From Epiperipatus broadwayi (lineage: Eukaryota > Onychophora > Udeonychophora > Euonychophora > Peripatidae): a stretch of DNA of 64,000 nucleotides. The first letter of the stretch is position 1. Every line of letters starts with the position of its first letter. Below the pieces are notes generated by a model. That model did no database searches and was not told the DNA's origin. It saw only the letters and a list, made by a program, of their open reading frames with translations. A program made the translations under genes and the position numbers. The stretch spans positions 1 to 64,000 of the forward strand of contig JAQFVV010001087.1 of the NCBI GenBank assembly GCA_028023455.1. Direction: 5' to 3'. Shown here one piece after another: positions 36,023-46,738 of this stretch.

Positions 36023-36847
36023 AAAAGAAAAATTAGTTTGATTCCTTAAATATTTTTTTCTCCTAAAAGACTATTAAAATAATGGAAATGATTTTAATAA
36101 TGAAGGTTTAGCTTAAGTTAAATCATCAATCTTTTTCCAAAAGAAAAGATTTTAAAAAGAATATACAAGGAGTGCTACTATGAGTAATTTAGAAAGTGTT
36201 TACAATGTGCACACTTGATTACAGATGGATGTGGTTATGTCACATGAATGCATTTTTTGTTGCTTTTGTGTGGACAACCCATTCTAACTGTAATCATTTA
36301 TGTTATCACTCCCATCTTGCAAATCTTCAATTAACCCTTGATTTAATGGTAAATTGAAATGGAATAATATTCTGATCACCAGATAAGATAAGTGCATAAA
36401 GAAAAAGAACTATTTTAGTGAGTACAAGAAAGGATTTGTTTGTGTAGGGGGGGGGATTTGGGATTAGAATCTTACAGAGAAATACTTGAATAAATATAAA
36501 TAAGACATTCTCTGAAAATAAACCCTATGGTGTCTTTTGGAGCAAAAATTAATATAAGATCAATTTTTCAGGGAAACATGGTACTATTTCTCTTCCAATT
36601 TATTTTATCCTAAATAAGTATTGCTCTCTCATTGAACAAGCCTTTTTTATGATTCTTTCTTAATCATCCTAATGTCATAATTAAATTATTTAAATTCTTT
36701 AGAATGCTTAAAAAAACATGAGAATTATTATTTTTTATATGTCATCCAGTCTATTTTATTCTTTGTGAGCTCAATATAAGTTACATTTTTAATGTTATAG
36801 ATTTTGGACTTTTAAATTGTAGTTAAGAATTAAAATATAACAAGGGT
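36023..36847. other. AT-rich sequence without a recognised gene
   Basis: No gene is recognised. A 9-G run lies at 36447-36455. Confidence 0.45.
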
Positions 36848-37431
36848 TTTCCTGAAGATTTGTGATGATGGTATTTTAGTTGTATTTTTATATTGGACTA
36901 TTTCCAATGAACCTATATTTAATTGGGAAAATACATAAATATTGGATAGAGAAGAAAAGGTACAAAGAAAAAAAATGTAAAGAAACTGCTCACATGACAA
37001 TGACAAAAAAACCCATAAGCCAACCTAGTGTGACTATACATAATGTATGGAAACCACTAATAATTTTGCTCTTAGGAAAAAGTTGATAAATCAGGGAAGA
37101 ACCTCATAGATAAGTATATGAAATTTCTACTGACTGTTGCTTTTGGAAGGATGGCTCACTTGGTTAGAGCGTTATTTTAAAATTCAATACACAAGAATTT
37201 AAGATCCAGGTTTGAATCCCATGCTAGTACTGTCACTGGTCAGGCCACCAACACCTGAAGAAGAGGGGAGAATAATAATACCTCTTGAAACATTGTGCAT
37301 ATCCTAACCTGTTTGATGTGCTATTACTAACAGTTGAATGCATGTGGAATATTTAAATAAAGTTAAATTTTTTTAAAGACATTCAGTACTCATATTAGAT
37401 GATGGAAATAGTCCAATATAAAAATACAATT
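36848..37431 (+). mobile_element. Composite foldback with tRNA-like module, copy 1
   Basis: The left terminal block (36848-36908: GATTTGTGATGATGGTATTT, then TTATATTGGACTATTTCC) is mirrored at 37379-37431 (ATTAGATGATGGAAATAGTC then CAATATAAAAATACAATTAAA). Between them, from about 37145, lies a tRNA-like Pol III module: A box ATGGCTCACTTGGTTAGAGC and B box AGGTTTGAATCCCATGC, followed by a body GTACTGTCACTGGTCAGGCC then ACCAACACCTGAAGA. About 230 bp between the left block and the module is not shared with copy 2 (46355-46738), so the left arm is rearranged or interrupted here. A plus-strand open frame at 36880-37086 is not recognised as a gene. Confidence 0.75.
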
Positions 37432-38015
37432 AAATATAGCAAATTTTAACTACAGAGAAAAATAGAATAAAATTGATGTTTGTATTAGCTCAAAAAATAC
37501 ATACATCAATAGCTGTTGATGAAAAAAACATGACTTTTGACAAATAATTTTTTTGTGTTTTTATTTTTGAAAAATTGGTGGAGTAAACATTATTTCAGTA
37601 TATAATTTATAAAGACATATATACGCAACAAAGTTGCGCATATATGTGAATATGTTTTAATGAAATATATGATGTTTTAAAAAATAAACATTTCCAGTTT
37701 TAGTTGAGCTTAATGCATTTTCAGTGCTGAGCGCCATAATCATAACTATTTTTGCTAAATCTGAAGGTATCTCTATAACCACTGCTATTAATATGCAAAA
37801 TGCTCTGATTTCCACATCCAAATAGTTTGAAAGTTGAATGCTGTTTGATCTTGTATTAATGAAGTTGTTTTTGTGATAAACCATGTCTCTTTGATTTTTC
37901 CTTTTCTCTCCAAGATCCATGTTTTTGTTTACTTTCATGTTCAAAAAAGACAGAGATATGCTGAATTTTCTTTTTCCCTTTTATATTAGTGCTGCTATTC
38001 TTGTTGAAATGTTGA

Positions 38016-38017
<2 letters not shown>
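37432..38017. other. AT-rich sequence without a recognised gene
   Basis: A minus-strand frame at 37657-37944 (95 codons) has no motif I know and its translation has no clear domain. I leave it uncalled. Confidence 0.4.

Positions 38018-38071
<54 letters not shown>
38018..38071. repeat. (AT)n microsatellite
   Basis: About 53 nt of perfect alternating AT. Open frames through it are repeat artefacts. Confidence 0.95.
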
Positions 38072-38076
<5 letters not shown>

Positions 38077-39121
38077 TATAAATGATACAAACTTTTTGTT
38101 TTTTTTTTTTGTAGTTTTTTTTGATGTTTTTTTAAATTTAATAATTCTCTATATGTATGTAAATTCTTTATTCCAAACAAGTAGAACTAAGTACTCTCTT
38201 GAGTATCATTCATACCATTTCACAATTACTTGTTTGCCATTCTATATATAAGGTCATTATTTTTAAGTGTGATTAAAAAAAAGTATGTAACCATTTTACA
38301 ATATACAGTTAGTCAAGCAAATAGTATATTTCTAATTATCCATATTACACAAATATTTATCTAATAATTATAAATTATAGGAAAATTTTCTATGACAAAT
38401 CTTCTACAATAATGTCATTGTATTATAATTGTTAAATTGAGATACTATCTTCCAACTCATTTAGTACTTATATGGCTATATGGGTAGAGAATTACAGCAA
38501 ACTTGTGTACAACCTAATATTTTCAAACTTTTATTCGGGGGGGATTATTATAATAAGTAAAGTAGTCCTCATGTAAAAGTTAAAATCTTTTCCAACAGCT
38601 TCTCACAGGGGAATACTGAAGGAGAAGGCAGTATTTACCTGACTTACCAATTGTTATGTGATGAGAATTTATGCGATTTTTTTATCATTATTTTACCTTC
38701 AACTAAAAATATCTTGATAAATTATTTACTGATTATTATTGGTTAGTTATTTGGATTGGCTATTTTTTCAGCTACCAAAAAAAAAATCACAAATGTCTTG
38801 GTTAAAATTTTCAAGTTTACTCAACTTTGATTCAAATCCAGATTAGAAGCATTGGAAGCCAGATATATCACCACCACACTATTATTATTACAGTTAGTGC
38901 TTTTAAACATGTATTTACTGTCATTCTGCTTTTTTGCATTATTTGGAAGCAATTGAAAATAAAGTTTATTTTAATCAATTCCTAAAACTGACCTGTGCAG
39001 TGTTATTAGAGCTGTTGCTGATTTTCTTCAAATGTTGCAATCCACCATTATCAGAAACAACAATAAATTAATATGAAATATAAATTTAAAGTGGAATTGT
39101 GAATGTTCATTCAATTATCAA
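38072..39121. other. AT-rich sequence without a recognised gene
   Basis: Nothing recognised. A 7-G run is at 38537-38543. Confidence 0.45.
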
Positions 39122-39193
39122 TGAAGACTTGTATTGTATTTATCGCTTCTCGGCCTTTTGGCTAAGATCAAAGTGAAGACTTGTATTGTATTT
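39122..39193 (+). pseudogene. Retroposed 5' fragment of U2 snRNA with 20-nt target-site duplications
   Basis: 39142-39173 is 32 nt beginning ATCGCTTCTCGGCCTTTTGG and continuing CTAAGATCAA, identical to nucleotides 1-30 of the highly conserved animal U2 snRNA, then AG. It starts exactly at U2 nucleotide 1 and stops just before the branch-point recognition region. On each side lies the same 20-nt sequence (39122-39141 and 39174-39193; it starts TGAAGACTTG and ends TATTGTATTT). The perfect duplications and exact 5' end show a recent LINE-type retroposition of a 3'-shortened U2 RNA. No Sm site, no 3' stem-loops and no snRNA promoter element are present, so this is not a functional U2 gene. Confidence 0.93.
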
Positions 39194-40079
39194 GTCCACT
39201 AGATCTGGAATGTCTTGTTATATTGTAATAGTCAACTGCGAGTCTGCAAGTATGGCAAACATCCTCCCGGAAGGCTCAACTAGATTTATCCCTAAAATTT
39301 CTTACTCTTATTTGTAACTTAAAATTTAAACTTCTACTTTTATTGAATGTTTGGCTGCTGATATTTATATTGGAAAATGACATCCAATCATAAATCCCTA
39401 CAAAACCCTTGACCATTATTAGCAATTTAACCTATGTCCAATAGGGTGTGAAGAACTAGATATTTCTTGAAATATTCAATTGGCCATAGCATATGATAAT
39501 ATGACAACAATGATTAATAAAAAGAAAGCATATTAAAATAAATAAAAAATTATTATAAATTCGTACTCACTATAAATATTCTTAGCTATTGTTTTATAAT
39601 TAACTTGAATTATTTAAAATCTATTCAAGCTATTGATAATATAAAATTACATCAATCGTCATAACTCTAAAACCTTATGTCATGTATACACTCATATATA
39701 ACATTTTCTCATATCTTCCTGAAAACTATCATAGACTAAATTGAAATGTCAGTTGTTTTATTCACAAATCAATTTGTTATGCATGTTAAAGCTAAGTTCT
39801 ATATGTGCAGGCATGTATATTGTTTCAGAGTTTACTACTTAGTAAACACCACTAGTGGAGACCCCAATCAAGCTTCTTATAATAATCACTCATATAAATA
39901 TTAGTGCTAGATAATCATTGTACAAATAATTATTAACTGCATACTGAATTTGTAAATACAGAAATACATGTAAAAAACATAGTCGTGCAAATCATTCCCA
40001 AATTCAATAAAATTTTAATTCAAAATCTACAGAATAGATCCATGAATCATTGATAAAGTATAGGTATGCTTCAAATTAT
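39194..40079. other. AT-rich sequence without a recognised gene
   Basis: Nothing recognised apart from a slightly G+C-richer patch with CATCCTCCCGGAAGGCTC near 39260. Confidence 0.45.
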
Positions 40080-41310
40080 ATCTGTGGGAATAGATAGCTG
40101 GATTTAAAGACATTTTCATGTCCATTTCGGAGTTTCTACTTAAATATTACATATGAAATAAGTGCTGGGTTTTGAGTTGATATTTTAGATCTAGTGTCCG
40201 AATAGTCTAGCTCTCCACTGATGTGAGCCAAAAGCTCGAAACCAGTTGGTCTGGAGATGGGAAGGTTCTGAATAGAGATTTTAAATATTTTCTCATACCA
40301 CACTTATCAATTAAGAGCTTGTTTGAGCTATTGGTACACTCTTTGTAATACATTTTTGGAAATACAAGCTTATAAAAGTAACGCCACTTTATATATGACT
40401 TGCTTTTTTGATTATTATACATTGCATAAATGTATATGCAACATATATATATATATTAATAAAACAAGTCATAAATTTCGTAACTTGCTTTTAAGCTTGC
40501 ATTTAAATGATCACTAGATAGAGCTTAATCAAGCTTTATTTTATAAGTGCCAAAAGAGAAAGAATTCAAAATATAGTGAAACTGAACTGAATTCAGACCC
40601 ATATAGCTATCTGGTTTGTAAATCTGGATTTAAAGACATTTACATGTCCGAAAAGTGCAGACTTTCAAATTGATAGTAATGTGTTTTATAAGTGATGACT
40701 TTTGAGTTAGTATTTTAGATCTAGTTTCTAGAGTCCCAGCGCTCCATTGAGGTGAGCTATAAGCTCAAAACCAATTGGTCTGGAGATAGGGAATTTCTGA
40801 TAGAGATTTTGAATTCTTTCTCTTTCAGCACTTATAAAAGAAAGCTTGATTTGAGCTGTTGGTAAGCTCCATCTAGTGATCATTTAAATGCAAGCTTAAA
40901 AGCAAGTTACGAAATTTATGATTTATTTTATTAATTATTATAAGTGTACTTTTGAAGGCTTTTGCGATGCTATATTGCAGAGGCTATTACTATATGGGGA
41001 AACAGCTGAATTCAGACCCATATAGCTATCTGGTTTATAAAGCTGGATTTGAAGACATTTATGTGTCTGAAAAGTATAGGCTTTTAAATTGATAGTAATG
41101 TATTTTATAAGTGCTGACTTTTGAGTTAGTATTTTAAATCTAATTTCTAGAGTCCCAGTGCTCCACTGAGGTGAGTTATAAGCTCGAAACCAATTGGTCT
41201 GGAGATAGGGACTTTCCAATAGAGATTTTGAATCTTTTCTCTTTCAGCACTTATAAAATAAAGCTTGATTAGAGCTATTGGTAAGCTCCATCTAGTGATC
41301 ATATATATAA
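40080..41310. repeat. Block of direct and inverted repeats (about 420-bp module)
   Basis: The module CAGACCCATATAGCTATCTG, CTGGATTTAAAGACATTTAC, TTTTGAGTTAGTATTTTAGA, CGAAACCAATTGGTCTGGAG and AGCTCCATCTAGTGATCAT occurs directly at about 40588-40980 and 41005-41310 (period about 420 nt), with a more diverged partial copy at about 40090-40290. A segment at about 40450-40575 (TCATAAATTTCGTAACTTGC, TTTAAATGATCACTAGATAG) is the reverse complement of about 40806-40925, so part of the array is head-to-head. Short open frames through it do not repeat as protein. The class is unknown; it resembles a foldback element that duplicated locally. Confidence 0.82.
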
Positions 41311-41792
41311 CTAGAATCCATTTGAAACTTTAAATTAACAAGTCAAACCTCTTTTCAACAAATCAATAAAGTAAAGATACATCCCAGCATTTATTTCAAA
41401 CAAAATCTCTCTAATAAAATCTTTAAAATTTCTGATAGTATTTATAGATATCAATTTCTAATAATAATTTTTATTGACATATACATTCTAATTTATTCTT
41501 TTTCCAGTTTTATATAACTAAGCTTATCTTTCAAACACTAATTCTTAACCAAGTTTAAAGAGGACAATTTCTGTGAGCCAAACTATTGATTCTTATTAAA
41601 TATTTTAAAATAAATAATTAGTTGTGGAGTTTAACTCTCACAACTCAATCTCTCATTTCAAACTCTTAAAATTAACACGATAATAATATAATACAATTTT
41701 TAAATATAATCTACACAGTAATAACTAATTCAAAATAAATAATAAGAAATGTTAATCAAGAAATATATGATGAAATAAATAACAATATGTGT
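41311..41792. other. AT-rich sequence without a recognised gene
   Basis: Nothing recognised. Confidence 0.45.
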
Positions 41793-42124
41793 TTAATATT
41801 TACTAAGGCTGTAACCTCAAGAATATGCACATAAAAATGCAATAGTAGGGACCTGTCCAGGTCTTAACCACAAGCTTACATTTTGGAAGAAAAGAGAGGA
41901 ACCCTTCTTTACTTCAACCTACTTTCTATAAATAGGTGAAGCTGAAGCGATTAGATCTGAGAGCATGAAACTATTCAATACTTCACTGATTAAGTCCACA
42001 TTTCTTATTACACATTAATACTCTTTTCTTCCAAAACATAAGCTTGTGGTTAAGACCTGTAGAGGTCCCTACTATCGCATTTTTATGTGCATGTTCTTGA
42101 GGTTATAGCCTTAATAAATATTAC
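41793..42124. mobile_element. Foldback MITE family F2, complete copy (about 330 bp)
   Basis: Inverted arms of about 110 nt: TTAATATTTACTAAGGCTGT, then AACCTCAAGAATATGCACAT, GGTCTTAACCACAAGCTTAC and ATTTTGGAAGAAAAGAG, mirrored by CTCTTTTCTTCCAAAACATA, AGCTTGTGGTTAAGACCTG and GTTCTTGAGGTTATAGCCTT then AATAAATATTA. The loop is about 100 nt. A solo arm of the same family lies at 54145-54256, mirrored at 61428-61541. It has no coding capacity. Confidence 0.87.
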
Positions 42125-42489
42125 TTACATAATCAAGGTGCGTTTAAATAAATTTATAATATGTGTTTAAGTAAAAAAAAAACAACACTTCATTTTAGAA
42201 TGAAGATAAAGTTCATAAAATGTTTTTAAAAGAGCTCTGTCTTTGAAATTCAAAGTTTTAAGTCGATGTTGTAGGATACTGCATTTTGAGTTTGAACATT
42301 TTATCACAATCAGTTTTTCACACATATTTGAAATATCTATTTTGTCACCATCAATTTTCTATAAATATTTGAAATATTTTGATAGTTATTAGTAGTAGTT
42401 TTCTATATAATTGACATTTGGTTGATTTAATTGTATTTAATTAGATGTCATCAAGACCATGCCATTGAAGCCTGATTCTATATGCTTAG

Positions 42490-43060
42490 GAAGGAATTCC
42501 AATGTGCAAATTCCTGAAAAACGTTTTGGTGTACTGAGGAGGGTATTTGCAGATTAGACCTGATGTGACATATTTGACAATCTAACTTTGCAATGTCATA
42601 AAATAACATATGGAAACATTATTTCTATATCTGCATTTAACTTTTTGAATTAAATTTAGCAGCAAATAAGTGAATTTCAATTCAAAAACACATTTCTTTC
42701 ATCTGTCAAGGATTTCTTAAACTATTGGGGGAAAAAAGGAAAGTTTTAGAAATAATTTTATGAGATAGTCTAACTTTGTGGTCTCATAAAATTATTTCTG
42801 AAACTTTACTTTAAGGAATCTTCACCTTGTTTAAAGTTGAAGTATAGAAGAAAGGTCTTTTATGTCTTGAAATTTACTTATTTGCTTCTAAATTTCATTC
42901 TAAGAAGTCTAATTGCAAATATAGGAATAATGATCGCAAGTGTTATTTTACGATATTGCAAAGTTACACTAATTATGATGAATATGTCATAGCAGGTCTA
43001 ATTCCAAAGTATCCTGAGGAGGTTTCTGTTAGTTGCACATTAGTTTGATGGTAATGTGAT
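42490..43060. mobile_element. Diverged foldback element centred near 42775
   Basis: The centre is a clear hairpin: AGAAATAATTTTATGAGA at about 42748-42765 against TCTCATAAAATTATTTCT at about 42783-42800. Further out, TTAGACCTGATGTGACATAT pairs imperfectly with ATATGTCATAGCAGGTCTAA, AACTTTGCAATGTCATAAAA with ATTTTACGATATTGCAAAGT, and TTTAGCAGCAAATAAGTGAA with TTACTTATTTGCTTCTAAA. The outer arms are perhaps 75-80% alike, so this copy is old. Beyond it, 43061-43969 holds nothing I can name. Confidence 0.78.
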
Positions 43061-43969
43061 GTGACTTCTTCTTAAACGGAGTCAGGAATCTCTCAGCAAC
43101 TATGCCCAAAGAAACCTGTTAACCACTTTACCTTCCCCTTCCATTCCCCACTCTAAACTTTCCCATAGTCTGCTCCATCCCATTTCCATAACATAATCTT
43201 TATCAACTCTATGGCCTTTATATCTAAATCCCCTTATCTTTCCCCAAATCCAGCATAAAAACCAATAACCCACTTTCTATATAATCACTTTGTTCATATT
43301 TATTCCAAACTCCTATATTGACATTTAGCATGACAAGCAGGAGAATCAGAAAAAACAAATTTGATTTCTGTCGCACATTATTTGTATTGAAAGTGTTTTT
43401 CTAGAGAATTCTAATCTCATGATTACATAAGAAAAGTTATTATAAGAATTTTTTTATTTTTAAAACCAACTAAAACTTTTATAACAAAGTGTAATTATAG
43501 ATTAAAGATATCAGATCATTTTAAGGATAGTTAATTCTGATACCACAACAATATATTGTAATGATCCGGAGAAGGTAGACTTATGTAATCTGTACTACAG
43601 GGCCATCTAGGCATTTGAACCTAGAAAAATTTATAAAGTAGGCAGATACGTAAGTAAAAAAAAAAATTTTTTTTCTTTTTTTAAATTTTGATTCCGGTCG
43701 TTAGCCCATGTCACTAGCTCAGTGGAATAGCAGAGATTTAATAATATACTCTAAGAGTATATAAAAAAAAGAATAAAATAAGCCACTGCCAGTAATTAAC
43801 ACACAAACATTTATTTATTTCACATATATATAAGATTTAAAATTATTTTAGTATTAGTTTTACATTTCAAAATTTAACCTCCATTTTTAACTTTGATTTT
43901 TGACTTTAATTTACATTTAATTACTATTATATTCTAATTTTACATTTTAATTAAGTTCGCACAGATAAA

Positions 43970-45420
43970 TTTATGAAAGCTTGTTTATAATGTTGAATAC
44001 AGATCGGTTACATAGATTTCACGGTCAAAAACATTTCAAAATAAACATAAACGATCAAAATACAAAATTATTGATTACTGACAATTGCGGAGGGAAATTT
44101 ATACGTAACCCAATAGTATTCACCATAAGATACTTGCATTGTCACCAATAACTTAAAAGACATCCGAATAAATACATTTTAGATACTCACCAGTAAGGTA
44201 TCATTATTTATCAAATGTCTATATATTTTGATCAAATATGAAATCCAAAACATACCTAACCGATAACCAATCCATGCAAGCGTCTACAAACAACTTAAAT
44301 TTAATGCATTTTTATTTAGGGTCGAGTATGAATAGACTACATAGATTTGCATTTGAAAATAAAATATTCTATCCCTATTTAACCCTAGGCTAAAATTCGC
44401 AGTCAAACTGGCCTCAATTCATCTGATATATCGATGTATTCAATGTAATACGGCAGCACCAAAAAGATTAAGAGAAGATATTGACTCTCATCAGATAGGA
44501 ATATTACATCTATCTAACGAGAAGAACAATAAAAAAAAAAACTCCATAGAAAGGAACTGCGTTCTCTGTCTTATAATTTCTTCCATAGGCAAACGGGTGA
44601 GTGCAGCATATATATAAACGATTCTGCCAGTAGCGAATTTCTGACTACATCTACTAACTTCCTCAATATATCCAATCCATTGACCCAATCTAACAACGAC
44701 ACAAATAACCTAAGATTACCCTCCTCTAATATAACTTTACAAATCTATACAGCCATTCACGCCCGACTTAAGTTTAACATTTGTATAATTAATTTAACGA
44801 AAAACAAAAATCATGATAAAACTTAAAGAACAAAAAATAAATAAATAAATGGAAATGATTTTAAATATATATTTAAAAAAAGGAAATACATCAAATAACA
44901 TTATTAATAAATTAAGTTGGTCAGATAGGATAATATTGCAATCATTTAAATCTGGAAAGTTTTAATTTAATGTTCATTATTTATAAAGTTACGGTTTAAA
45001 ACAGTTCATCTTTATCCATTGCTTGCTATGAACGTGAATTTCCATGCCGTCCTAAGATTGGTATTCTGTTGGCCGATTTATTTATCCATCCGGAGGTTTT
45101 TGCTTTAACTGGTCCTCAATGTAGAAAAACGATAGTTCATTTCTCTTTCTTTCTTAACAAAACTGAAGGGATTGAATCGTGCGTCTCTTTCAATCCCTTC
45201 TCCTTCACTTCCGCACTAACACATATCTGTCACATCATAAATAATCATAATCACTCACTAATAATTTCCAAACGTGTCCTTTTATATTACTTTGAAAGAT
45301 TGACTTAACATTACGTCATCGATGTGATGATCCTTTTCGTTGAAGTCTGATTTCCCAATGGATTTATTTCATTTGCTAAAAGTTTCTATTGTTTTCCTAT
45401 CTGACCGATGTTTTTACATT
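43970..45420. other. CpG-richer, low-repeat region; candidate promoter or 5' gene region
   Basis: CG dinucleotides are visibly denser here than in the flanks (for example ATTGCGGAG, ATACGGCAGC, CACGCCCGAC, GGCCGATTTATTTATCCATC plus CGGAGG), and I see no copy of the window's repeat families. A minus-strand frame at 44491-44688 starts MGQWIGYIEEVSRCSQKFAT and then degenerates into a poly-Phe/Leu end; it has no family I recognise. A consensus splice donor on the minus strand (CTG then GTGAGT, junction at 44191/44190) and a CREB/ATF-like TTACGTCA at 45311-45318 are compatible with a minus-strand promoter and first exon. This is suggestive only. Confidence 0.35.
45165..45200. other. Perfect 12-bp hairpin
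   Basis: GAAGGGATTGAA (45165-45176) and TTCAATCCCTTC (45189-45200) are exact reverse complements around a 12-nt loop TCGTGCGTCTCT. The stem is too short for a microRNA precursor and no further pairing outside is obvious. Its function is unknown. Confidence 0.6.
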
Positions 45421-46354
45421 TAAATGCCCAAGGCTGGTTTACATTTGACTAATTAAATTTATCATTTCCATTGCTGATTAATTAACCTGTTTTCCAAATC
45501 AAAGATATATTTAAAGATATATTTAAAGATATAATTTTATCTCCAAATCTTTTTAAAATTTAGTTTTAAAATACTTTTTCTTTAATAAAGTTTTATTTTA
45601 ATAATTTTTCATTATCTGTGCGATTTAATATATACGAGTTTAAGATGATATTTAATTTCAATTTTTAATTCTTAAAGAAAATTTTTAAATGCAACTTTTT
45701 AATTTACTTTCATGTTTAATAAATATATAAAAAAACAATGTAATGAACGTCTGTTCTCGTTACAATATATATATATAATAAAACTTTTTTTTTTATATCT
45801 ATTTTCCAATATATTTTATGTAAAGCCTTAATCTTCTAATACATCCTGTAGTTTTTTTACTTGGAATTTATTAATTGAAAGTTTTTTAAAATAAATCTTT
45901 ATTTTAATAAAGGATTAAACTTTAAAAAGAAACGAAAACTTTCTTTTCTTTATTTTAAAAAAGGTAAAGCATTTCTATTTCAACTTAAATAAAATTCTCT
46001 ATATCTAATGTGTGTGCCTACATCTGTACTAAATTTGAATAACCTATTATGTTATATTGAATTGCCCATATTATCTTACTGACATGCAATATGATATTTT
46101 AACCTTAAATTAATCTTCCTTTGCCAGTCATTTAAAATAAACTCGAAATAGATATTTCCACTTTAATATAATTACAACTAATTTTACCTGCTAATAGATA
46201 TATAGATTCAAAAAATATTAAATGCAACCTTTTTTAAAAATCAGAAAAGTTTTCTTTATGCATTATATTCTAAAAGAGATTAAATTTTTCTAATTTAAAA
46301 AATTTCATCTTTTATCTTAGGTAAAGAAACTATATCATTTATTAAAATACTATT
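45421..46354. other. AT-rich sequence without a recognised gene
   Basis: CpG density falls back to background. A short ATATTTAAAGAT repeat occurs near 45508-45535. Nothing else is recognised. Confidence 0.45.
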
Positions 46355-46738
46355 GTTTTCCTGAACGTTTGTGATGATGGTATTCTAGTTGTATTTTATA
46401 TTGGACTATTTCCATCATCTAATATGAGTATTAAATGTCTTTAGAAAAATTTAACTTTATTAAAACATTCCAAATACATTCAGTTGGTTAGAGTGTTACC
46501 TTAAAATTCAATACTCAAGAATCGAAGGATCCAGGTTCAAATCCCATGCCAGTACTGTCACTGGTCAGGCCAGCAACACCTGAAGAGATGTGCTATTATT
46601 AACAGTTGAATGTATTTGGATTATTTAAATAAAGTTAAATTTTTCTAAAGACATTCAATACATATATCAGATGATGGAAGTAGTCCAATATAAAAATACA
46701 GCTAAAACATCATCATCACAAATCTTCGGAAAACAACA
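46355..46738 (+). mobile_element. Composite foldback with tRNA-like loop, copy 2 (complete)
   Basis: Terminal arms of about 125 nt: GTTTGTGATGATGGTATTCT, then TATTGGACTATTTCCATCAT, AATGTCTTTAGAAAAATTTA and CCAAATACATTCAG, mirrored by TTGAATGTATTTGGATTATT, TAAATTTTTCTAAAGACATT and TGATGGAAGTAGTCCAATAT then CATCATCACAAATCTTCGG. The loop (about 46480-46603) is a tRNA-like Pol III module with A-box-like AGTTGGTTAGAGTG and B box CAGGTTCAAATCCCATGC, then GTACTGTCACTGGTCAGGCC. Compared with copy 1 (36848-37431) the body lacks about 60 nt after ACACCTGAAGA. Confidence 0.83.

Noticed and set aside
39142-39173. Functional U2 snRNA gene
   Set aside because: Only the first 30 nt are present; the branch-point recognition sequence, Sm site and 3' stem-loops are missing, and target-site duplications mark it as retroposed.
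43560-43650. tRNA-like candidate around GGCATTTGAACCTAG
   Set aside because: A weak B-box resemblance only; I could not draw a cloverleaf or find an A box at the proper distance.
43705-43745. A-box-like CTAGCTCAGTGGAATAGCAG as a tRNA gene
   Set aside because: No B box or T arm follows; at most a 5' tRNA-like fragment.
45165-45200. microRNA precursor
   Set aside because: The 12-bp stem is too short and does not extend outward.
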